Shown here one piece after another: positions 33,139 to 41,916 of a stretch of 64,000 bases of DNA. Source of the stretch: a bacterium YEK0313 (GTDB lineage Bacteria > Pseudomonadota > Alphaproteobacteria > Rhizobiales > Phreatobacteraceae); NCBI GenBank assembly GCA_000751295.2, contig CCMO02000001.1, positions 3,500,615 through 3,564,614 on the forward strand, given 5' to 3'. The translations under genes and the position numbers were made by a program. Under the pieces are notes generated by a model, which had not been told where the DNA came from, ran no database searches, and worked only from the letters and a program-made list of their open reading frames with translations. Positions within the stretch are counted from its first letter, which is position 1, and the number at the start of each line of letters is the position of its first letter.

Positions 33139-34437
33139 ATGTCCGCCAGCGGTAAGACGGCTACATTCAGCTTCGGCGACAAGACGGTGCAGTTCCCGGT
33201 TTCCGACGGTACCGTCGGGCCGTCGACGGTCGATATTGCCAAGCTCTATGCCCAGACCGGCATGTTCACCTACGATCCGGGCTTCACCTCGACGGCAAGT
33301 TGCGAAAGCAAGATCACCTATATCGACGGTGACGAGGGCGTTCTGCTCTATCGCGGCTATCCGATCGAGCAGCTCGCCGAGCAGGGCGACTTCCTGGAAT
33401 CCTGCTACCTGCTGCTGTACGGCGAGCTGCCGACGGCCGCCCAGAAGGCCGATTTCGATTACCGCGTCACGCGCCACACCATGGTGCACGACCAGATGTC
33501 GCGCTTCTTCCAGGGCTTCCGCCGCGACGCTCACCCGATGGCGGTGATGGTGGCCGCGGTCGGCGCGCTGTCGGCCTTCTATCACGACTCCCTCGACATC
33601 GCCGATCCGCACCAGCGGATGGTCTCCTCGATCCGGCTGATCGCCAAGCTGCCGACCCTGTCGGCCATGGCCTATAAATATTCGATCGGCCAGCCCTTCG
33701 TTTACCCGCAGAACAACCTCGATTACTCCTCGAACTTCCTGCACATGTGCTTTGCCGTGCCGGCCGAGGAATACAAGCCGAACCCGGTTCTGGCGCGCGC
33801 CATGGACCGCATCTTCATCCTGCACGCCGATCACGAGCAGAACGCCTCGACCTCGACGGTGCGCCTCGCCGGCTCGTCCGGCGCCAACCCCTTCGCCTGC
33901 ATTGCTGCCGGCATTGCCTGCCTCTGGGGCCCGGCGCATGGCGGCGCCAACGAGGCGGCGCTGAAGATGCTCGGCGAGATCGGCCATGTCGACAACATCC
34001 CGAAATTCATCGCCAAGGCGAAGGACAAGAACGATCCGTTCCGCCTGATGGGCTTCGGCCATCGCGTCTACAAGAACTACGATCCGCGCGCCAAGATCAT
34101 GCAGAAGACCACGCATGAGGTGCTCGGCGAGCTCGGCATCAAGGACGATCCGCTGCTGGACGTCGCGATGGAGCTGGAGCGGATCGCGCTGCACGACGAC
34201 TATTTCATCGAGAAGAAGCTCTACCCGAACATCGACTTCTATTCGGGCATCACGCTGAAGGCGATGGGCTTCCCGACCTCGATGTTCACCGTGCTGTTCG
34301 CCCTTGCCCGCACCGCCGGCTGGATCGCGCAGTGGAAGGAAATGATCGAGGATCCGGACCAGAAGATCGGCCGGCCGCGCCAGCTCTATACCGGCGCCAC
34401 CCGCCGCGACTTCGTGCCGATCTCGCGCCGCAAGTAA
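33139..34437 (+). CDS. gltA: Type II citrate synthase
   Basis: Citrate synthase condenses acetyl-CoA with oxaloacetate in the TCA cycle. The 432-residue protein is of the NADH-regulated Gram-negative (type II) size, with catalytic motifs GPAHGGANEAAL, MGFGHRVYKNYDPRA (His) and NIDFYSGI (Asp). The beta-sheet N-terminal domain typical of type II is present (KTATFSFGDKTVQFPVSDG). ATG at 33139 is preferred; an in-frame upstream codon would add MWKYKRLP. A strong terminator follows 14 bases after the stop. Confidence 0.97.
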   Translation: MSASGKTATFSFGDKTVQFPVSDGTVGPSTVDIAKLYAQTGMFTYDPGFTSTASCESKITYIDGDEGVLLYRGYPIEQLAEQGDFLESCYLLLYGELPTAAQKADFDYRVTRHTMVHDQMSRFFQGFRRDAHPMAVMVAAVGALSAFYHDSLDIADPHQRMVSSIRLIAKLPTLSAMAYKYSIGQPFVYPQNNLDYSSNFLHMCFAVPAEEYKPNPVLARAMDRIFILHADHEQNASTSTVRLAGSSGANPFACIAAGIACLWGPAHGGANEAALKMLGEIGHVDNIPKFIAKAKDKNDPFRLMGFGHRVYKNYDPRAKIMQKTTHEVLGELGIKDDPLLDVAMELERIALHDDYFIEKKLYPNIDFYSGITLKAMGFPTSMFTVLFALARTAGWIAQWKEMIEDPDQKIGRPRQLYTGATRRDFVPISRRK

Positions 34438-34450
34438 GCGGGAACCTATC

Positions 34451-34488
34451 AAAAGAAGCGGGGCGCCTTTCGGCGCCCCGTTTCTTTT
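34451..34488. terminator. Bidirectional terminator between gltA and lpxB
   Basis: The stem CGGGGCGCC / GGCGCCCCG with a TTTC-type loop is flanked by AAAAGAA on the left and TTCTTTT on the right, so U-tracts occur on both strands. It can stop gltA from the left and lpxB from the right. Confidence 0.88.
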
Positions 34489-34496
34489 GAGGGGCT

Positions 34497-34556
34497 AGCG
34501 AGTGGCGAATGGGGATGCAGCCGCACGCGTCGCCTCGTCCCCACTCGCCATTCGCT
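34497..34556. repeat. Imperfect 19-bp inverted repeat next to the terminator
   Basis: AGCGAGTGGCGAATGGGGA (34497-34515) and TCCCCACTCGCCATTCGCT (34538-34556) pair with only two mismatches around a 22-base loop. Similar TTCGCTATTCGC units continue to the lpxB stop. Confidence 0.8.
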
Positions 34557-34562
34557 ATTTCG

Positions 34563-35783
34563 CTATTCGCTCGAAGCGACGGCGAGTGTCATCGGGCGAT
34601 CGGAGCGCTTGGCGGCGGCCGTATCGAGGACCACGCGCGCGGCGCGCATGCTCGGATCCTCGCCATCGAAAGCCATGATCGCATCGAGCCTGGCGAAGGC
34701 TTCGAGCTGGGCGCGCCGCTCGGGCGTGTCCTTGATGATCGCGGCGAGCGGCGGCGCCACCGTTTCCACCGAGCCGTATTCCTGCAGGAATTCCGGCACC
34801 ACCTGCTCGTTCAGGATGTGATTGGCGAGCACGGCGGTCTTGGTGATGATGATGCGCCGGCCGATCTGCGCTTCCAGCCAGCCGGTGCGATAGGCGACGA
34901 CCAGCGGGATCCGCGCGATCGCGAGTTCGAGGGTCACCGTGCCGGAACAGGCGAGCGCGGCCCGCGCCGTGCGGAAGGCCTCGAACTTCTCGTCCTCGGT
35001 ATCGACGATGCGCGGCTTGACCGGCCAGTCGGCGATCTCGCTTTCGATCAGCCCGCGCAGATGCGGCACGGCCGGCAGCACCAGATCCATCGGCCCGACC
35101 ATCTCCCGCACCTTGGCGAGCGTGCCGGCGAAGAGCGGCGACAGCCTCTTGATCTCCAGCTTGCGGCTGCCGGGCAGGACGAGCACGCGCGGCGGATCGG
35201 CGTCGCGCCGGGACTGCTCGACGGCGTTCGGCCTGATCTCATGGAGCCGCTCGGAAATCGGATGGCCGACATAGGTCGTCGGCGGGCCGCCGAGCCTGGC
35301 ATGGATCTCCGGTTCGAACGGCAGCAGCGCCAGGAGATGATCGACATAGGGGCGCATCTCGGCGGCGCGGCCGGGCCGCCAGGCCCAGACCGAAGGCGAG
35401 ACGTAGAAGACGACAGGGATATCCGGCCGGATCTTGCGGATGGCGCGTCCGACGCGCCGGTTGAAGCCGGGGCAGTCGATCAGCACCAGCACGTCGGGCG
35501 GCGCGGCGGCGAGGGCATCGACCGTTTCCCGCACCCGGCGCAGGATCTTCGGAATGTGGGTGATGATCGAGGTGATGCCGAACAGGGCGATGTCGGTCAT
35601 CGGAAAGCGCGAGGCAAGGCCCCGGCTGGTCATGCGCGGTCCGCCGACGCCCCGGAACGTCGTGCCCGGCGCGAGATGGCCGAGCGCATCCATCAGATGG
35701 GCGCCCAGCTGGTCGCCGGATTCCTCGCCGGCAATGACGAAGACGTCGAGCGGCCGGCCGCGGTCGGTCACGACGTCAGTCAT
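34563..35783 (-). CDS. lpxB: Lipid A disaccharide synthase
   Basis: LpxB joins UDP-diacylglucosamine and lipid X to form the lipid A disaccharide at the inner membrane. The 406-residue GT19 enzyme begins VFVIAGEESGDQLGAHLM and contains GVGGPRM, VLIDCPGFNRRVGRAIRK, YVSPSVWAWRPGRA, VGHPISERL, LPGSRKLEIKRL and CSGTVTLELA, all conserved. It is the last gene of the lipid A run; its start overlaps the lpxI stop by 8 bases. A bidirectional terminator lies beyond its stop. Confidence 0.96.
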   Translation of the reverse strand: MTDVVTDRGRPLDVFVIAGEESGDQLGAHLMDALGHLAPGTTFRGVGGPRMTSRGLASRFPMTDIALFGITSIITHIPKILRRVRETVDALAAAPPDVLVLIDCPGFNRRVGRAIRKIRPDIPVVFYVSPSVWAWRPGRAAEMRPYVDHLLALLPFEPEIHARLGGPPTTYVGHPISERLHEIRPNAVEQSRRDADPPRVLVLPGSRKLEIKRLSPLFAGTLAKVREMVGPMDLVLPAVPHLRGLIESEIADWPVKPRIVDTEDEKFEAFRTARAALACSGTVTLELAIARIPLVVAYRTGWLEAQIGRRIIITKTAVLANHILNEQVVPEFLQEYGSVETVAPPLAAIIKDTPERRAQLEAFARLDAIMAFDGEDPSMRAARVVLDTAAAKRSDRPMTLAVASSE

Positions 35784-36684
35784 GGTCCGCCTCCCCCGCC
35801 GGGTCGACGCCGACGACGAACAGGCCGTGCTGGTCGGCGAGGCGGATGATCTCCTGCGGCTCCACCATCAGGGTCGAGCCGGCGATCACGGCGATGCCGC
35901 GCAGTCCGGCCGCGGCCGCCTTCTCGACCGTGGCGGGTCCAATAGCCGGCAAATCGATCCGTCTGTCCTGGTGCGGTTTCGGCGCCTTGACCAGCGTGCC
36001 GATCGCCTTGCCCCACTTGAGCCGGCCCGAGGCGCGCATGGCGGCGCAGCGCTCCAGCATGCCGTCGGTGCCTTCCGCGCCCTCCACGGCGACGATCCGC
36101 TTGGCCCCGATCACCATGCCCTGGCCGACATCATAGGGACCTAGCGCGCGCATCGCGGCGAGTGCCTGGGCGATGTCGACGAGGTCCTCGTGATCGGGCA
36201 CCCGGCGCGACAGCGGTCCGACCGGCATGAGCAGTTCGGGAGCAACGTCCTGCGCGGCCAGCAGGCGAAATCCCTGCCGCTCGAACAGCCGCGCGACGCC
36301 GCGCAGCAGATGGTCGTCGCCGCCGCGGTAGAGCCGCGCCATTTCCGGAATGTGCTTGAGCGCGACCAGATCCGGCATGGTCGTCCAGAGATTTGGCCGC
36401 ACCAGCGAGCCGATGAAGACGAGATCCCGGCAGCCGGCGCGGCGGGCCGCCTTCAGGATGGCGCCGAACTGGCCGATGCCGACCCAGCTGTGCGGGTAGA
36501 TGGTCAGGTCCTGGCCAGCAATGCCCTTCAGCAGCAGGCCATGGACCGCCCGTCCCTGCGCGGTCGCGGCCTTGGCGAGCGCGAGCGGAAAGGCCCCCGC
36601 CCCGGCAATGATGCCGAGCGGCGTCGGCTCGGCCTGCCCTGCCCCGGTCTCGGGGCCGGCAGGACTGGTCACGGTCTCGCTCAT
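35776..36684 (-). CDS. lpxI: UDP-2,3-diacylglucosamine pyrophosphatase LpxI
   Basis: LpxI cleaves UDP-2,3-diacylglucosamine to lipid X; it replaces LpxH in most Alphaproteobacteria and attacks a different phosphate. The protein shows the family pattern: LGIIAGAGAFPLALAKAA, VGIGQFGAILKAARRAG, FIGSLVRPNL, GAKRIVAVEGAEGTDGML, KAPKPHQDRRIDLPAIG and STLMVEPQEI. ATG at 36684 is used; a GTG at 36729 overlapping the lpxA stop (GTGA) is an alternative that would give translational coupling and 15 more residues. Confidence 0.94.
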   Translation of the reverse strand: MSETVTSPAGPETGAGQAEPTPLGIIAGAGAFPLALAKAATAQGRAVHGLLLKGIAGQDLTIYPHSWVGIGQFGAILKAARRAGCRDLVFIGSLVRPNLWTTMPDLVALKHIPEMARLYRGGDDHLLRGVARLFERQGFRLLAAQDVAPELLMPVGPLSRRVPDHEDLVDIAQALAAMRALGPYDVGQGMVIGAKRIVAVEGAEGTDGMLERCAAMRASGRLKWGKAIGTLVKAPKPHQDRRIDLPAIGPATVEKAAAAGLRGIAVIAGSTLMVEPQEIIRLADQHGLFVVGVDPAGEADHD

Positions 36685-36725
36685 CGCCTTCACGTCACTT
36701 TCGGCCGATGGCGACGCCTGCCGCG

Positions 36726-37571
36726 TCACGCGTCATCGGCGATGTCGCTGCTCACGCCCCGCGTCGGCGGCCGCATCAGCGGCCGCTTGCCGCCCGCCTC
36801 GACGAAGCGGATCACCCGGCCCGCGGCGGGATGGTCGCGATAGGTCTCGGCGGCCTTCTGGCGCCGCTCGGCATAGGTTCCCTCGCCGTCGAACAGCGCC
36901 TTGTAGCACGCCCTGACGGCATGCATGTCGGCACGCGAGAAGCCACGCCGCTTCATGCCGACGGCATTGATGCTGACGAGCTCGCCGACCACGCCGTTCG
37001 GCGCGAAGGCCATGCCGAAAGGCACGACGTCGTCCTTGACCCCGGTCATGCCGCCGACCATGGCGTATTCGCCGATCCGGGTGAACTGGTGCACCGTGCA
37101 GAGCCCGGCGAAAAAGACGAAGTCGCCGACATGGACGTGGCCGGCCAGCGTCGCGACATTGGCCATGATGACGTTGTTGCCGACCCGGCAATCATGCGCC
37201 ACATGCGAGAAGGACATCAGGAAGCAGTTATTGCCGATCGCGGTGAGGCCCGTGCGGGCGCTGCCGCGATTGACCGTCACGTTCTCGCGGATGAGGCAGT
37301 CCTCGCCGATCTCCAGCCGGGTCGGCTCGCCCTTGTAGGACAGGTCCTGCGGCGGCCCGCCAATGGCGGTGAACGGCAAGATCTCGGTGCGCGCGCCGAC
37401 ATGCGTCGCGCCGGAAACGGTGACGTGGCTGTGCAGCGTCACGCCGTCGCCGAGCTCGGCCTCGGGGCCGACCACGCAGAACGGGCCGATGGTCACGCCC
37501 GTCCCGATCTTGGCGGCCGGCGCCACCCGCGCCATGGGATCGATGGAAACGGGCTTGTCGGTCATCACCAT
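36726..37571 (-). CDS. lpxA: UDP-N-acetylglucosamine acyltransferase
   Basis: LpxA adds the first 3-hydroxyacyl chain to UDP-GlcNAc, starting lipid A synthesis. The protein is a left-handed beta-helix with many hexapeptide repeats (VTIGPFCVVGPEAELG), the active-site region NCFLMSFSHVAHDCRVGNNVIMAN (His in SHVAHDC), and a C-terminal helical domain. ATG at 37571 (MVMTDKP) was chosen; TTG at 37577 or ATG at 37565 are also possible. Its start lies at the end of fabZ, so coupling is likely. Confidence 0.96.
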   Translation of the reverse strand: MVMTDKPVSIDPMARVAPAAKIGTGVTIGPFCVVGPEAELGDGVTLHSHVTVSGATHVGARTEILPFTAIGGPPQDLSYKGEPTRLEIGEDCLIRENVTVNRGSARTGLTAIGNNCFLMSFSHVAHDCRVGNNVIMANVATLAGHVHVGDFVFFAGLCTVHQFTRIGEYAMVGGMTGVKDDVVPFGMAFAPNGVVGELVSINAVGMKRRGFSRADMHAVRACYKALFDGEGTYAERRQKAAETYRDHPAAGRVIRFVEAGGKRPLMRPPTRGVSSDIADDA

Positions 37572-37573
37572 GC

Positions 37574-38029
37574 TCAAAGATCGGCCAGCATGGCGGAGAG
37601 CTCGGCTTCCGCCACCAGCTTGCCCTCGACGAAGGCCTCGCCGCGATAGAACCAGATGTTCCGTTTCTTGGCCGTCTTGGTCATGTGATACTCAACGACG
37701 TCGCCGGGGATCACCGGCTTGCGGAACTTGACCTTGTCGATGGTCATGAAGAACACCGCCTTGCTCGCCTTGCCGCCTTGGGCGAGCAGCGCGAGGACCC
37801 CGCCGGTCTGCGCCATGCCTTCGACCATCAGCACGCCGGGCATGATGGGATTGCCCGGGAAATGGCCGGTGAACTGCGGCTCGTTGACGGTGACGTTCTT
37901 GATGCCGACACCGAACTCGTCGCCGCGGATCTTGACGACCTTGTCGATCAGCAGGAACGGATAGCGGTGCGGCAGCACGCTGAGCAGTTGCTGGATGCCG
38001 GCGGCATCGATGCTGGTCGTCTCGTCCAT
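37574..38029 (-). CDS. fabZ: 3-hydroxyacyl-ACP dehydratase FabZ
   Basis: FabZ dehydrates 3-hydroxyacyl-ACP and so competes with LpxA and LpxD for the same acyl donor, which explains its place in the lipid A run. The 151-residue hotdog-fold protein has LPHRYPFLLIDKV, the catalytic HFPGNPIMPGVLMVEGMAQ (His and Glu) and VKFRKPVIPGD. It lies 18 bases after lpxD. Confidence 0.97.
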   Translation of the reverse strand: MDETTSIDAAGIQQLLSVLPHRYPFLLIDKVVKIRGDEFGVGIKNVTVNEPQFTGHFPGNPIMPGVLMVEGMAQTGGVLALLAQGGKASKAVFFMTIDKVKFRKPVIPGDVVEYHMTKTAKKRNIWFYRGEAFVEGKLVAEAELSAMLADL

Positions 38030-38047
38030 CGCCTGAACCTTAACTCC

Positions 38048-39088
38048 TCAATCCGACTGCCGGGCCTTGGCGAGCCGCTCGAGCGTCGCGATCTCGCGGA
38101 ACCATTCCTTGACCGGCTTGGCCGGCCGCCCACCCCAGCGCGCACCGACGGGCACGTCGCCCTTGACCACCGAGGAGGCAGCGATCTGCGCGCCGGAGCC
38201 GATGACGGCGTGGTTGTTGACGCCCACCTGGCCGCCGAGCATGACGAAATCGCCGATCGTCACCGAGCCGGAAATGCCGACCTGGCTGACGATGATGCAA
38301 TGCCGGCCGATCGCCACGTTGTGCGCGATCTGCACGAGATTGTCTATTTTTGTGCCCTCGCCGATGACGGTATCGCGAATATGGCCACGATCGATCGTCG
38401 CATTGGCGCCGATCTCGACATCGTCCTGGACGATCACCCGGCCGATCTGCGGCACCTTGAGGTGCCCCGCCGGACCCGGCTGGAAGCCGAAGCCGTCCTG
38501 GCCGATGCGCACGCCGGCATGCAGGATCACCCGGTTGCCGACCAGCGCGTGGGCGATCGAGGCCGAGGGCCCGACCGCGCCGTCGCGGCCGATGCGGACG
38601 CCGGGGCCGATCACCGCGCCGGCCGCGATCAGCGTGCCCGCGCCGATCTCGGCACCCGGACCGATGACCGCGCCGGGATCGACGATGGCGCCCTGCTCGA
38701 TCCGCGCCGTCGGATGGACGATCGCCCCGGGTGAAATGCCCGAGGCGCCGAACATGGATTGCGGCCGGAGCGCCGCCGGATAGAGCCTGCGCGTCACCGA
38801 GACGAAGGCGGCGTGCGGATGGGCGACGACGATCGCCGCCGTGCCCTCCGGCACGTCGTCGCGATGCCGCGCGGTGACGAGACAGGCGGCGGCGCGCGTC
38901 GCCGCGAGCTGGCCGACATATTTGGGGTTGTCGAGGAAAGACAGGTCGCCCGGCCCGGCATCGGCGAGCGCGGCAACGCCCGTCAGCGGCCGGTCCGGAC
39001 CGGCCGCGACGAGTTCGCCTTTCAGAAAAGCGGCGACCGAGGCGACAGTCATCGCCTCGGCCGGGGTGAAAAAGATCGGGTCCGTCAT
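38048..39088 (-). CDS. lpxD: UDP-3-O-acylglucosamine N-acyltransferase
   Basis: LpxD adds the second acyl chain (N-linked) in lipid A synthesis. The 346-residue protein has an N-terminal uridine-binding domain (DLSFLDNPKYVGQLAATRAA) and a long beta-helix of hexapeptide repeats, including the catalytic-region segments GFGFQPGPAGHLKVPQIGRV and HIRDTVIGEGTKIDNLVQIAHNVAIG. The ATG at 39088 (MTDPIFFTPAEA) was chosen over one 13 codons upstream. It is preceded by a 54-base gap from bamA containing a small hairpin. Confidence 0.96.
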   Translation of the reverse strand: MTDPIFFTPAEAMTVASVAAFLKGELVAAGPDRPLTGVAALADAGPGDLSFLDNPKYVGQLAATRAAACLVTARHRDDVPEGTAAIVVAHPHAAFVSVTRRLYPAALRPQSMFGASGISPGAIVHPTARIEQGAIVDPGAVIGPGAEIGAGTLIAAGAVIGPGVRIGRDGAVGPSASIAHALVGNRVILHAGVRIGQDGFGFQPGPAGHLKVPQIGRVIVQDDVEIGANATIDRGHIRDTVIGEGTKIDNLVQIAHNVAIGRHCIIVSQVGISGSVTIGDFVMLGGQVGVNNHAVIGSGAQIAASSVVKGDVPVGARWGGRPAKPVKEWFREIATLERLAKARQSD

Positions 39089-39114
39089 GATCAGCCTGCT
39101 TGTGATCTCCCTGT

Positions 39115-39134
39115 GCCCCGCCGTCAAGCGGGGC
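39115..39134. repeat. Short hairpin between bamA and lpxD
   Basis: GCCCCGC and GCGGGGC form a 7-bp stem with a CGTCAA loop in the 54-base gap. No U-tract follows on either strand, so it is more likely an RNA processing or attenuation element than a terminator. Confidence 0.5.
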
Positions 39135-39142
39135 GCGGTGGA

Positions 39143-41749
39143 TCAGAAGCGCGTGCCGCCCGAGAAGCGGAAGTACTGCGTGCGGTCCCACGACGCCTTC
39201 GAGAGGACGAAGGAGTAGTCGAACCGGATCGGGCCGAAGGGCGAGTTCCACAGGAGGCCGACACCGACCGACGAACGGACGATGTGGTCGGACGAACTCC
39301 GGCCGCTCAGCGGATCGTTCAGGTTGACCGGCAGGTTGCCGAGCTGGGTGGTGCTGTTGTAGCCCCAGACCGAGCCGGCATCCGCATAGAGCGCTCCGCG
39401 CATGCCGAAGTCGCGCGGCAGGAAGTTCAGCGGGAAGGTCACTTCCGCCGACACGCCCCAGTAGTTCGTGCCGCCGATGGCATCGGCGTAACGGTTGTCG
39501 ACGCCGTAGGCCCGGGCGGACGCGAAGTCGCGCGGGCCGATGCCGGCGGTCTGGAAGCCGCGCACCAGCTCCGGTCCCATGAAGAACTGGTCGACGGCGT
39601 CGAGCTTGCCGCCGGTGCTCTTGTTGCTGCCGAGACCGAAAATGTTGCCGGCCTGGCCGCGCAGCATCAGGATCCAGTCGTTGGTGAGGTCGTGATAATA
39701 GCGGATCTCACCGGTGGTGCGGACGAAACGGGCATTGCCGCCGAGGCCCGCCACGTCCTGCCGCAGCTCGGCGAACAGGCCCTGGCTCGGGTTCACCGCC
39801 CGGTCGAGGTTCGAATAGATCAGCGAATAGCCGAGCATCGAGATGAAGCGCGTCTTGTCGTTGATCGCGCGGAGCGCAACCGAGGCCTCGCCGTCGTCAA
39901 GGCAGGTAAACGGAGTTCCACTCCCTCCGTTCAGCGTCGGGACACCGCCTACGTTTGAAAGCTGCCCATCGTCTTTGTAACCCGCATATTTCGCGGGGTC
40001 TGACGACACCTCACCCGGAGACAAATACACAACCGATCCATCCGGTCGCGTATATTGATGCAACACGTTGCCATAGCTATTGAAGCAGTTCCGCAGATCC
40101 TCGCGCAGCGAGATGCGCTGCATCATGCCGGTATAGCGGAGCTGGACGGCGAACTGCTCGGTGATCGGAACGCCGAGACGCAGCGTGCCGCCATAGGAGG
40201 TCGACGAGAACGCCTGGTAGTTCGACACCGACGAATTGCGCCAGAACAGGTCGAAGCCGCCCGACAGGCGGTAGTCCAGCAGATAGGGCTCGGTGAACGA
40301 GAAGTTCACGCCCTGGGTGCGCTGGCCGAGCGTGCCGCCGAGACGGACGAACTGGCCGCGGCCGAGGAAGTTGCGCTCTTCGACGGAGGCTTCCGCGATG
40401 AAGCCGTCCGAGGTCGAGAAGCCGCCAGAGATCGAGAACTGGCCGGTCGGCTGGTCCTCGACATCGACATTGACGATGACGCGGTCGGCCGCCGAGCCCG
40501 GCTCGGTGGTGATCTTGACGTTCTTGAAGAAGCCGAGATTCTTCAGCCGCCGCTCGGCGCGGTCGACCAGGACGCGGTTGTAGGCGTCGCCTTCGGCCAT
40601 GTCGAACTCGCGCCGGACCACGCGGTCCTGGGTGCGGGTATTGCCGCGGATGTTGATCCGCTCGACATAGACGCGCGGCCCCTCTTCCACCACGTAGACG
40701 AGGTTGACGGTGAGCGTCGACGGGTCGCGCTCGCCGCGCGGGCGGACCTGGGCGAAGGCATAGCCGCGGCGGGCGACCTCGAGGGTGACGTCCTCGAGCG
40801 ACTTGTCGACCAGCTCGACATTGTAGACGTTGCCCGGGCTGGTGCGAACGACGCGGCGCAGCATGCCGCCGTCGACGTCGCGGATGTTCGACTGCACGTC
40901 GACCGAGCCGATCCGGTACTGCGGACCTTCCTCGATCTCGATGGTGATGGTGAAGGCGTTCGCCGCGCGGTCGAAATCGGCGCGCGCCGAGAGGATGCGC
41001 ATGTCGACGAAGCCCGAGCGCAGATAGAGGCGGCGCAGCGCTTCCTGGTCGGCGTTGAGACGGTCGGCATCATAGACGTCGTTCGAGCGGATCCAGGACA
41101 GGAGGCCCGTCTCGCCGGTCGACATCACGTCCAGCAGTCGCTGGCGGCCGAAATGATTGTTGCCGACAAAATTGATCGAGCGGACCGAAGCCTTGCGGCC
41201 TTCGTTGATCTCGAACACCAGGTCCATGCGGCCGTTCGGCTGCTGGATGGTCTTCGGCACGATCTCGACGTCGTAGCGGCCGGAGCGGCGATAGACGTCG
41301 TAGAGACGCTGCACGTCCGACTGCACCGTCGAGCGCGAGAAGGTGCCGCGCGGACGGGACTCGATCTCGTTGAGCAGCTGCTCGGTCTTCAGGCGCCGGT
41401 TGCCCTCGAACACGACGCGGTTGATCACGTCGTTCTCGACCACCGTGACGACCAGCCGGCCGCCCTGACGGCTCACGCGCACGTCGCGGAACAGGCCCGT
41501 CGCGTACATGGCCTTGATGCCCTCGTCGACGCGCGCTGCGGAGAGCGGCTCACCCGGGCTGGTGGAGAAATAGGAGCGGACCGTGTCGGCCTCGATGCGC
41601 CGATTGCCCTGCACCACAATCGAGCTCGCCGACTGCGCGCTGACTCCCGTCGACAGGGCGGTGCTGGCAAGCATGGCAGTCGCCACGCCCGTCGTAGCCA
41701 CCGTCCCTGCGATCACGACCGTTCGGACCGTCCGAGCGAAAAGAGTCAT
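39143..41749 (-). CDS. bamA: Outer membrane protein assembly factor BamA
   Basis: BamA inserts beta-barrel proteins into the outer membrane. The 868-residue protein has a signal peptide (hydrophobic stretch before STGVSAQSASS), five POTRA domains starting with SIVVQGNRRIEADTVRSYF, and a C-terminal 16-strand barrel. The barrel shows the conserved lid-lock motif in the form SVGVGLLWNSPFGPIRFDYS and a terminal FRFSGGTRF ending in Phe, as BAM itself requires. It follows rseP at 167 bases and precedes lpxD, the standard order. Confidence 0.97.
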   Translation of the reverse strand: MTLFARTVRTVVIAGTVATTGVATAMLASTALSTGVSAQSASSIVVQGNRRIEADTVRSYFSTSPGEPLSAARVDEGIKAMYATGLFRDVRVSRQGGRLVVTVVENDVINRVVFEGNRRLKTEQLLNEIESRPRGTFSRSTVQSDVQRLYDVYRRSGRYDVEIVPKTIQQPNGRMDLVFEINEGRKASVRSINFVGNNHFGRQRLLDVMSTGETGLLSWIRSNDVYDADRLNADQEALRRLYLRSGFVDMRILSARADFDRAANAFTITIEIEEGPQYRIGSVDVQSNIRDVDGGMLRRVVRTSPGNVYNVELVDKSLEDVTLEVARRGYAFAQVRPRGERDPSTLTVNLVYVVEEGPRVYVERINIRGNTRTQDRVVRREFDMAEGDAYNRVLVDRAERRLKNLGFFKNVKITTEPGSAADRVIVNVDVEDQPTGQFSISGGFSTSDGFIAEASVEERNFLGRGQFVRLGGTLGQRTQGVNFSFTEPYLLDYRLSGGFDLFWRNSSVSNYQAFSSTSYGGTLRLGVPITEQFAVQLRYTGMMQRISLREDLRNCFNSYGNVLHQYTRPDGSVVYLSPGEVSSDPAKYAGYKDDGQLSNVGGVPTLNGGSGTPFTCLDDGEASVALRAINDKTRFISMLGYSLIYSNLDRAVNPSQGLFAELRQDVAGLGGNARFVRTTGEIRYYHDLTNDWILMLRGQAGNIFGLGSNKSTGGKLDAVDQFFMGPELVRGFQTAGIGPRDFASARAYGVDNRYADAIGGTNYWGVSAEVTFPLNFLPRDFGMRGALYADAGSVWGYNSTTQLGNLPVNLNDPLSGRSSSDHIVRSSVGVGLLWNSPFGPIRFDYSFVLSKASWDRTQYFRFSGGTRF

Positions 41750-41916
41750 GAATCACGCGCCTGTCTGTTCAATTTGTTGGTTTCCGCGCGAACGCGGCCC
41801 GCCCACGGAATCCCCAAGGGCGGGTTGCTTGTAGCCGGTTTCAACGACAGTGCAAACTGCACCGCGAAGCGCCTTACCGTTTTTTACTGCCCGTTGCCGC
41901 AACGCCACGCACCTCA

